From Rhodomicrobium lacus (GTDB taxonomy: Bacteria; Pseudomonadota; Alphaproteobacteria; Rhizobiales; Rhodomicrobiaceae): a DNA stretch of 64,000 nt. Shown one piece after another: positions 1 through 5,590 of this stretch. The notes under the pieces are model-generated. The model had not been told where the DNA came from, did not search any database, and saw only the letters and a list, made by a program, of their open reading frames with translations. The stretch covers positions 682,001 through 746,000 of the forward strand of contig NZ_RZNF01000002.1 in the NCBI RefSeq assembly GCF_003992725.1, in the 5' to 3' direction. The position numbers and the translations under genes were made by a program. Within the stretch, counting starts at the first letter, position 1. Each line of letters starts with the position of its first letter.

Positions 1-1
1 G

Positions 2-313
2 GCGAAGGTCCGGAACGCAACGCGCCTGTCGAACGGCGAGCGCGAGATCGTCTTCACCGAAGAGCATCTGAATGCGGCGGGCGAAAAGGTCGATGTTCCC
101 GGCATCTTTATGATTTCGGTTCAGCCCTTTCTTGACAGCGAGTTCATTCGCGTGCCCGCGCGCCTTCGCTACCGGCTGAAGGGCGGCATCAGTTGGGGCT
201 ATCAGCTCTATCGCCTCGACGATTATCTGCGCCAGCGTGTGAAGGCCGATCTCGACCTCGCTGTCAAGGAGACTGGCCTGCCCGGCTACGAAGGCACACC
301 CGAACTCGGCTGA
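2..313 (+). CDS. DUF2303 (YfdQ-like) phage protein, C-terminal fragment
   Basis: The frame is open from the window edge to the TGA at 311-313, giving the last 103 residues of a longer protein. Motifs include VDVPGIFMISVQPFLD and the closing RVPARLRYRLKGG followed by a short helical tail. This pattern fits the C-terminus of the DUF2303 family, found in prophages and integrative elements, whose biochemical role is unknown. The start lies upstream of the window. The gene is followed by 140 nt with no further gene before the clamp gene. The family call is from recalled resemblance and is moderately secure. Confidence 0.6.
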   Translation, partial: AKVRNATRLSNGEREIVFTEEHLNAAGEKVDVPGIFMISVQPFLDSEFIRVPARLRYRLKGGISWGYQLYRLDDYLRQRVKADLDLAVKETGLPGYEGTPELG

Positions 314-453
314 GCCTCGGCCGAGCGGCGAACGCCGGCCAGAGGATAACAGGCGCGCGGCCAGCGGGGCGCAGCGCCACTCAAACCAGCGCGTGGCTTA
401 CGCCGGGTGGAGAGCAACCCGGCACCTTCCCGAGATTTCGATTTGAGGCGATC

Positions 454-1575
454 ATGCCGACCATTTCTGCCCGCAAGTCCGACCTGTCCGGCGCGCTCAC
501 GCGGCTGTCCCGCGTCGTCGAAAAGCGCAACACGATCCCGATCCTCTCCAATTTCCTGCTCACCGTCGACCAGGGCAAGCTCACCGTCACCGCGACCGAC
601 CTCGACCTCGAGGCGCGCACGACGATCGATTGCTCAGGAGACCTCACCACGCAAGGCGGCTTCACCGTGCCCGCCGGGCCGCTGTCCGACATCGTCCGGA
701 AGCTGCCGGACGGGGACATATCGCTGTCGTGGGACGGGGACAAGGGCCGCGCCACGGTCAAGGCGGGGCGCTCGCGGTTCGAGCTGATGACCCTTCCCGC
801 CGAAGATTTTCCCGAGTTCGGCGCGTCCGAATTCCAGCACAGCTTCACGGCCCAGGCGGACGCGCTCGCCACGATCTTCGACGGCACGTCCTTCGCCATG
901 TCGTCGGAAGAGACACGCTACTATCTGAACGGCGTCTATCTGCACACGATCGACAAGGGCGACGGCGTGAAACTGCGCGGCGTCGCGACCGACGGTCACC
1001 GCCTGTCCAGCCGCGACGTTCCGGCTCCGGACGGCGCGTCCGGCATGCCGGGCATCATCGTGCCCCGCAAATGCGTCGGCGAGATCGTGAAACTCGCGAA
1101 GGACGTGAAGGAGATTGCGGTCGATATCTCGCCCGCGAAGATCCGGCTCACCTTCGGCACGACCACGCTCACCTCGAAACTCGTCGACGGGTCATTCCCC
1201 GATTACCAGCGTGTCATCCCGGCGTCGAATAAGCTCCGCGCTGTGGTCGACAACGAGGCGCTGGCGGCTGCCGCCGACCGCGTGTCGCTCGTCTCGTCCG
1301 AGAAGGGCCGGGCGGTGAAGCTCTCGTTTGGCGAGACGCTTCGCATCGAGGCGACGGACCCGGAAAGAGGCTCCGCCGCCGACGAGGTCGACCTCGAAGA
1401 GGCTACAGCCAGCCCGGTCGAGATCGGCTTCAACGCCCGGTATCTCGCCGACACGCTCGCGAACCTGCCAAAAGGGGGAGTGTCGATCGCGCTCTCGGAC
1501 GGCTCCAGCCCGACGCTGTTCCAGCCTGCCGACGACGCCGACAGCCTGCTCGTCCTCATGCCGATGAGGGTCTGA
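454..1575 (+). CDS. dnaN: DNA polymerase III beta sliding clamp (element-borne copy)
   Basis: The 373-residue product matches the usual length and layout of bacterial beta clamps: three repeated clamp domains of about 120 residues each. Visible family motifs are VVEKRNTIPILSNFLL near residue 23, the ATDGHRLS segment in the middle, GSFPDYQRVIP in the third domain, and the closing VLMPMRV. I chose the ATG at 454 because it gives the canonical N-terminus; an upstream in-frame start at 193 would add 87 residues of non-homologous sequence. The clamp tethers polymerases and repair proteins to DNA. It sits between a DUF2303 gene and small phage-type genes, not beside dnaA/recF, so it is most likely a second, element-encoded clamp. 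Confidence 0.9.
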   Translation: MPTISARKSDLSGALTRLSRVVEKRNTIPILSNFLLTVDQGKLTVTATDLDLEARTTIDCSGDLTTQGGFTVPAGPLSDIVRKLPDGDISLSWDGDKGRATVKAGRSRFELMTLPAEDFPEFGASEFQHSFTAQADALATIFDGTSFAMSSEETRYYLNGVYLHTIDKGDGVKLRGVATDGHRLSSRDVPAPDGASGMPGIIVPRKCVGEIVKLAKDVKEIAVDISPAKIRLTFGTTTLTSKLVDGSFPDYQRVIPASNKLRAVVDNEALAAAADRVSLVSSEKGRAVKLSFGETLRIEATDPERGSAADEVDLEEATASPVEIGFNARYLADTLANLPKGGVSIALSDGSSPTLFQPADDADSLLVLMPMRV

Positions 1576-1578
1576 GCG

Positions 1579-1935
1579 ATGAGCCCGAAAGAATTCCTGA
1601 AAGTATTTTTCAAGGCTCTTCCAGCCGCGAAATACAACCCACGCAGAGCGTGGGGTTGGGCGATGCTCTGCCGCGAACTCGACAAGCCGTTTGCGTTCGA
1701 TGTGAACTTCTTGACCGATTCCCAACTCGAAGAAGCGGTCGAGGAAGCACGCTGGCGAGGCCTGCTCACTGATCAGGATTTGAGCGAGGAAGCCCTCTCT
1801 CTTCTGCGCCGAGGCGATCTCCCCGCTCTCGAAACGTTGCTTGAGCGGCAACTGCCGAGCGGCCTGAACGGCAAAACCCAGCAAGAGAAATACGAGGCCG
1901 CCATGGCCGCGAAACGGGAAAGGGCGTCGGCATGA
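1579..1935 (+). CDS. Hypothetical protein
   Basis: This 118-residue soluble protein begins MSPKEFLKVFFKALP, 3 nt after the clamp stop codon. I do not recognise a family. It is rich in Arg, Glu and Leu, predicted mostly helical, with a highly charged C-terminus (KYEAAMAAKRERASA), and has no signal peptide or membrane segment. The stop codon overlaps the start of the next small gene (ATGA), so it is probably translated as part of the element's replication-module operon. Confidence 0.6.
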   Translation: MSPKEFLKVFFKALPAAKYNPRRAWGWAMLCRELDKPFAFDVNFLTDSQLEEAVEEARWRGLLTDQDLSEEALSLLRRGDLPALETLLERQLPSGLNGKTQQEKYEAAMAAKRERASA

Positions 1936-2099
1936 TCACCGCTCTTATCTGGCGCGCGCGCACAGCTTACTGGCTTCGTCGTCTCACTGGCATGCAGCGC
2001 CTCGAAGCATGGCGCTACGCCGGTGCGCTTTCCTACGCATTGGCCGAGTTTGAGCCCCGTACAGCCGTAGAAATCGAAATGTCTTATTGGGAGGAGTGA
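1932..2099 (+). CDS. Small hypothetical protein (55 aa)
   Basis: A 55-codon reading frame starts at an ATG overlapping the stop of the preceding gene (ATGA) and ends at the TGA at 2097-2099, 3 nt before the next gene. It reads MITALIWRARTAYWLRRLTG and ends EIEMSYWEE. The perfect fit between two genes and the overlapping start support a real coding sequence. The segment ATTGGGAGGAG at its 3' end also supplies the ribosome binding site of the DnaQ-like gene. Function unknown; the basic, aromatic N-terminus resembles other short element proteins. Confidence 0.55.
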   Translation: MITALIWRARTAYWLRRLTGMQRLEAWRYAGALSYALAEFEPRTAVEIEMSYWEE

Positions 2100-2102
2100 C
2101 CA

Positions 2103-2867
2103 ATGCGCATCCGCATTCTGGAACTCCGGACCACCGGAGAAGACGAGCGCTTCCACGCGCCCTGCGAAGTGGGCTACGCCGACCTTGTCGCCACCGGCAC
2201 CGTGCTCGAAAACGAAATCGCCTCGTGGGAAATCGGCCCGTGCGCAAACTACCTCTGCAATCCGGGCCGCTATATCCCGCCGCAGGCGAGCGCCGTACAT
2301 CACATCCTGAACGAGGACGTGCGCGGGATGGTGTCGTGGGCGGAGCTGCTCGATGAGATCGTGCCACCCGAGCGGCATGGCGCGGTCGCGTTCGCCTCTC
2401 ACCAGATCTCGTTCACGCGCCGCTGGGCAACGGACGCGATGACCGAGCATACGCCGTGGATCGACACGTACCGCTGCGCGCTGCGTCTCTGGCCTGAGGC
2501 TCCGTCCTACCAGAAGCATGCGCTGCGCTACTGGCTGAAGCTCCCCGTTCAGCGCGAGGAGGCCGACAAGCACAAGGCCGGAGCGGCCGCGCTCGTTGTC
2601 GCGCATATCCTGCGCCGCATGCTGGACGATCACCCGCTGGAGCATCTCCTGCACCTGACCGGGCTGCCGACGCTTCAGGAGCGGTGCAGGATCCGCTCTC
2701 CCTGGCTGAGCAGACGCTGGGCGGCCATCGACGACGAGAGATTCCTGCAATGGGTGGCGGGCGATCCCGCCGCGACTTCCCGCGAGCGCGCCACGGCCGC
2801 CTTCCACCTCGCGCGCCTGAAGGGGCGGGCTTCCGACGTCGTCACGCAGAGCGAGGTGGGCAGATGA
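2103..2867 (+). CDS. DnaQ-like (DEDDh-fold) protein lacking catalytic residues
   Basis: The 254-residue protein follows the plan of phage and element 3'-5' exonucleases of the DnaQ/epsilon type: a first strand ending in TTG (residues 10-12), NPGRYIPPQASAVHHI (53-68), a SHQISF segment (99-104), TYRCALRLWPEAP (122-134) and HKAG (157-160), then a C-terminal region recalling the RCPFGKHRG tail of these proteins. The active-site acids are missing. The usual D-x-E of motif I reads E7-L-R9, the motif II Asp/Glu is T105, and the Asp after HxAG is A162. Only H157 remains. The frame is intact, has a strong ribosome binding site (GGGAGG) and overlaps the next gene, so it is maintained. It may act as a structural or clamp/SSB-binding subunit; that is inference. 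Confidence 0.7.
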   Translation: MRIRILELRTTGEDERFHAPCEVGYADLVATGTVLENEIASWEIGPCANYLCNPGRYIPPQASAVHHILNEDVRGMVSWAELLDEIVPPERHGAVAFASHQISFTRRWATDAMTEHTPWIDTYRCALRLWPEAPSYQKHALRYWLKLPVQREEADKHKAGAAALVVAHILRRMLDDHPLEHLLHLTGLPTLQERCRIRSPWLSRRWAAIDDERFLQWVAGDPAATSRERATAAFHLARLKGRASDVVTQSEVGR

Positions 2868-3193
2868 CCGTCTACGTCGACGATATGCACACCACGCCCA
2901 TGGGGTGCTTTGGCCGCATGAAGATGTCGCACATGATCGCTGACAGCGAGGCCGAACTGCACGAGATGGCCCAGGCCATCGGCGTCGCAAGGCGGTGGTT
3001 CCAGGGTGACCACTACGACATCTGCAAGTCGAAGCGCGAGGCGGCGATAGCTCGCGGCGCGCGCCCCATTTCGATGCGCGATTTTGCCACGAAGGCCATG
3101 GCTGGTCGACGAGAGAAACGAGCTGATGCGTTGGCGGCGACGTTTTCGACGCTGAGTTTCCCAGAATTCATTGAACGCGAGGCAACATCGTGA
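2864..3193 (+). CDS. DUF4031 domain protein
   Basis: This 109-residue protein starts MTVYVDDMHT at an ATG overlapping the previous stop (ATGA). It contains the GRMKMSHMIAD and RRWFQGDHYDIC segments that define DUF4031, a small family common in phages, plasmids and actinobacteria with no known reaction. The conserved Asp pair near the N-terminus and the His-Tyr-Asp segment suggest a metal or nucleotide site, but this is not established. The stop overlaps the next start (GTGA), consistent with operon translation. Confidence 0.75.
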   Translation: MTVYVDDMHTTPMGCFGRMKMSHMIADSEAELHEMAQAIGVARRWFQGDHYDICKSKREAAIARGARPISMRDFATKAMAGRREKRADALAATFSTLSFPEFIEREATS

Positions 3194-3477
3194 ACAGGCA
3201 GGAAGCGCGCGAGGCGCTGATCGAGCTGGGGCATGCCATAGGCGTGGCTGTAATGATTTTGCGGCCTCACAAGGAACTGATCGAGCAATTCAAGAAAGAA
3301 CGCCGCGACATGGATGCCTTCGGTTGTTTTGTCGATCCGACGCTCTGGCTCAATCAGGAGCGCCGCGCAACGGAAGCAGTAATGGCGCCGCTTTACGACG
3401 CGGCATTGAAGCTGATCGAAACACACGATCAGCAAATGGATGCGGCCAAAACCGCTCTTGCAAAGGTGAAGCCATGA
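3190..3477 (+). CDS. Hypothetical protein
   Basis: A 95-residue, mostly helical protein begins at a GTG that overlaps the stop of the DUF4031 gene, and its own stop overlaps the ssb start. It reads MNRQEAREALIELGHAIGVA and ends TALAKVKP, with no recognised domain, signal peptide or membrane segment. The position immediately before ssb and the two 4-nt overlaps support a genuine gene in the element's replication operon. Confidence 0.6.
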   Translation: MNRQEAREALIELGHAIGVAVMILRPHKELIEQFKKERRDMDAFGCFVDPTLWLNQERRATEAVMAPLYDAALKLIETHDQQMDAAKTALAKVKP

Positions 3478-3932
3478 GCATCAACCGCGTCATCCTGCTC
3501 GGCAACGTCGGCAAAGATCCGGAAGTCAGGTCGACCACAACCGGAGACCGTGTTGCGACGTTTTCCGTCGCCACATCGGAGCGTTGGACCGACAAGAACA
3601 CCGGCGAAAAGAGGGAAAGCACTGAGTGGCACACGGTCGTCGTGTTTAACCAGGCGCTGATCAAGGTGATCGACCAGCACCTCACCAAGGGCTCGCGGGT
3701 TGCCATCGAGGGCAAGATGAAAACCCGCAAGTGGCAGCACTCAGACGGCACAGACCGCTACACGACGGAAGTCGTGATCGGCCGCTTTGACGGCAGCCTG
3801 TCGCTCGAAGGCAAGCCCAGCGGCGCCACGCGCAGCGAGGACGCCTACGGCAGCACCAAGACGCGTGAGAGCTACAGCGGCTCGGCCGGGGGCGGATCGT
3901 CAGACCGCCTCGACGACGAAATCCCGTTCTGA
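3474..3932 (+). CDS. ssb: Single-stranded DNA-binding protein
   Basis: The 152-residue product begins MSINRVILLGNVGKDPEVR and has the SSB OB-fold pattern, including the ATFSVATSERW and STEWHTVVVFN strands. A Gly/Ser-rich linker follows, then the acidic tip DDEIPF that binds partner proteins. The ATG at 3474 overlaps the preceding stop codon. It coats single-stranded DNA and recruits replication and repair proteins. It lies in the integrative element near the element clamp, so it is probably a second SSB serving the element in addition to a chromosomal copy elsewhere. Confidence 0.93.
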   Translation: MSINRVILLGNVGKDPEVRSTTTGDRVATFSVATSERWTDKNTGEKRESTEWHTVVVFNQALIKVIDQHLTKGSRVAIEGKMKTRKWQHSDGTDRYTTEVVIGRFDGSLSLEGKPSGATRSEDAYGSTKTRESYSGSAGGGSSDRLDDEIPF

Positions 3933-3941
3933 GGTGCGATT

Positions 3942-4202
3942 ATGCCGACACCAAAGCAATCTAGGCTGCCGCCATCGCTCCCGCCCAGAGGTTTGAGCCG
4001 CGATCAGGCCGCCGAATATATCTGCGTGAGCCCTGCCCTCTTCGACCAGCTCGTGAAGGACGGCCGCATGCCTCGGCCGATGCGGATCAATACCAAGCCC
4101 GTCTGGGACCGCGTCGACGTCGATCTTTACTTCTCCGCCATGAAAAGTGAAGACGCCGCTATTGCAGACGACCCGTGGAGCGACTTCGACAGGGCAGCAT
4201 AG
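3942..4202 (+). CDS. Small helix-turn-helix protein, AlpA/excisionase-like
   Basis: The 86-residue protein contains GLSRDQAAEYICVSPALFDQLVKDGRMP, the pattern of a winged HTH of the MerR/AlpA/excisionase type, followed by a short basic and aromatic wing and an acidic tail. Such proteins bind the attachment region and promote excision or regulate the integrase. It lies between ssb and the integrase, 2 nt before the preferred integrase start, the usual place for a recombination directionality factor. Excisionase versus transcriptional regulator cannot be separated from sequence alone. Confidence 0.65.
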   Translation: MPTPKQSRLPPSLPPRGLSRDQAAEYICVSPALFDQLVKDGRMPRPMRINTKPVWDRVDVDLYFSAMKSEDAAIADDPWSDFDRAA

Positions 4203-4204
4203 CT

Positions 4205-5341
4205 GTGGCCACAATCAAATTGCAGTTCGTGACGCGCGACCGAGACCGTCATGGCAATATCCGTTTTTATTTCCGCCGACCGGGCAAGGCGAAGATCCGG
4301 TTGCCCGGCGCGCCGGGCTCTGAAGAATTTATGGCGGCTTACAAGGAGGCGCTGGCCGGAGAAAACGGCGCGCCCCGCCAAAAGACGTTCGATTGGCTGT
4401 GCCAGCAGTATTACGCTTCCAAGCGGTTCGGCTCGCTCGAGGAGATCACGCGCGTCGTCAAGCGGCGGCACCTCGACAGCGTGAGAGACACAGCTTTCCA
4501 GGCTGGCGCTGCGACACGCCGCGTCGGCGACTTGCCGTTCGCTGGAATGACGCGGGAGCGGGTCCGGAAGCTACGCGACATGAAGGAGCGGTCGATGGCG
4601 AACCATCGGCTGAAGCACCTTTCGGCGCTGTTCGAATGGGCCGTTAAGGAAGAAATTACCGCCACGAACCCCTGCAAGGGCGTCAGTCGCGTCGAATATG
4701 ACGAGACGGGCTACTACACCTGGACGGAGCAAGACCTCGACAAATTCGAGCGTCACTGGCCTGTCGGCTCTCGCGAGCGCCTCGCGATGTCGGTCATGCT
4801 GTATCTTGGCGTTCGCGTCTCCGACGCGGTAAGAATCGGGCCCAAGGACGAAGCCGCCGATGGCGCGTCGATCACGTTCCCCGTTTATAAAGGCCGCAAG
4901 CGCCTCGGCAAGATCCTGACACTGCCTATCCTGCCACCGCTGCGCGAAGCGATCGATGCCTGTAAGGCGGGCGATACCTACCTGTTAACCCAAGCCGGGA
5001 AACCGTTCGCGAGCACGAACTCTTTCGGGAATTGGTTCCGCGACGATGTGTGCCGGCCGATCGGCCTGCCTGAGTGCTCGTCACACGGCCTGCGCAAGAT
5101 CGCCGCGACGAGATGCGCCGAAGCTGGAGCGTCCGAATACGAGATGATGGCGCTGTTCGGCTGGGACGATCCGAAGATGGCGAGGGTGTACACGAAGGCC
5201 GCCGCCCAGAAAAAAATGGCCGCGAGCGCGGCTGGCAAAATGCTGGGCTCTGTCTCACCCTCTGTCCCACCAGAGAAAAAACCCAACAAAATCAACGCAA
5301 AAATAGCTGGATGGCGCACCCGACAGGACTCGAACCTGTGA
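4205..5341 (+). CDS. int: Tyrosine recombinase / integrase
   Basis: The 378-residue product (GTG start at 4205; an alternative ATG at 4175 would overlap the HTH gene) has an N-terminal arm-binding region, a core-binding domain at about 60-155 and a C-terminal catalytic domain. Catalytic residues visible are R204 (LYLGVRVSDAVR), H294 and R297 (SHGLRK) and Y329 (MARVYTKA). The position usually held by His/Trp is W320 (LFGWDD). The C-terminus ends GWRTRQDSNL, which is translated from the complementary strand of the tRNA 3' end. This shows the gene abuts its own attachment site. It catalyses integration and excision of the element. Confidence 0.92.
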   Translation: MATIKLQFVTRDRDRHGNIRFYFRRPGKAKIRLPGAPGSEEFMAAYKEALAGENGAPRQKTFDWLCQQYYASKRFGSLEEITRVVKRRHLDSVRDTAFQAGAATRRVGDLPFAGMTRERVRKLRDMKERSMANHRLKHLSALFEWAVKEEITATNPCKGVSRVEYDETGYYTWTEQDLDKFERHWPVGSRERLAMSVMLYLGVRVSDAVRIGPKDEAADGASITFPVYKGRKRLGKILTLPILPPLREAIDACKAGDTYLLTQAGKPFASTNSFGNWFRDDVCRPIGLPECSSHGLRKIAATRCAEAGASEYEMMALFGWDDPKMARVYTKAAAQKKMAASAAGKMLGSVSPSVPPEKKPNKINAKIAGWRTRQDSNL

Positions 5342-5352
5342 CCCCTAGATTC
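5312..5352. other. Probable attachment site at the tRNA-Arg 3' end
   Basis: The integrase frame overlaps the tRNA from its CCA end through the T-arm (stop at 5339-5341). Tyrosine integrases of this arrangement recombine within the 3' half of the tRNA. The exact core cannot be set here because the partner repeat at the left element end is outside the window. Confidence 0.6.
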
Positions 5353-5388
5353 GGAATCTAGTACTCTATCCAGCTGAGCTACGGGTGC
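5312..5388 (-). tRNA. tRNA-Arg (anticodon CCG)
   Basis: On the minus strand the gene starts GCACCCG, has D-arm GCTCAGCTGGATAGAGT, anticodon stem-loop CTAGA-TTCCGAA-TCTAG (anticodon CCG), T-loop GGTTCGAGTCC, a 3' acceptor strand CGGGTGC, discriminator G and an encoded CCA. The 7-bp acceptor stem pairs perfectly. The 3' end faces the integrase, and the last integrase codons read across it. The tRNA is intact, as expected when an element restores the 3' end on insertion. Confidence 0.95.
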
Positions 5389-5590
5389 GTGTGCCAAGGC
5401 ATACCGGTTCGCAAACCGATATGCAAGCATCTGGCGGGAGCATAGCCGAAGCCCCGCGCCGTCGCAATAAGTCATCTCGGTCGGCGCACGGGCAAAACGT
5501 CATGCTGAAAGCGATGGCGCCACTCACACGCCTGTCGATGCCCGCCGATTGGGGTTGGCCGGTCGCCTCGAACCCGCCTATATTCGCCGC

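Larger units (their letters stand above)
1..5341. mobile_element. Right end of an integrative element or prophage in tRNA-Arg(CCG)
   Basis: A run of short, tightly packed plus-strand genes (DUF2303 protein, sliding clamp, DnaQ-like protein, DUF4031 protein, SSB, small HTH protein, tyrosine integrase) ends exactly at a tRNA gene. The start/stop overlaps, phage-type families and integrase-next-to-tRNA arrangement are typical of prophages and integrative elements. The left end lies outside the window. No structural or lysis genes are visible here, so phage versus other integrative element cannot be decided. The segment carries a replication/recombination cargo rather than morphogenesis genes. 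Confidence 0.8.

Noticed and set aside
1773-2990. Minus-strand frame across the element's small genes
   Set aside because: It is antisense to three overlapping plus-strand genes with clear start/stop coupling, and its composition is Arg-rich without domains.
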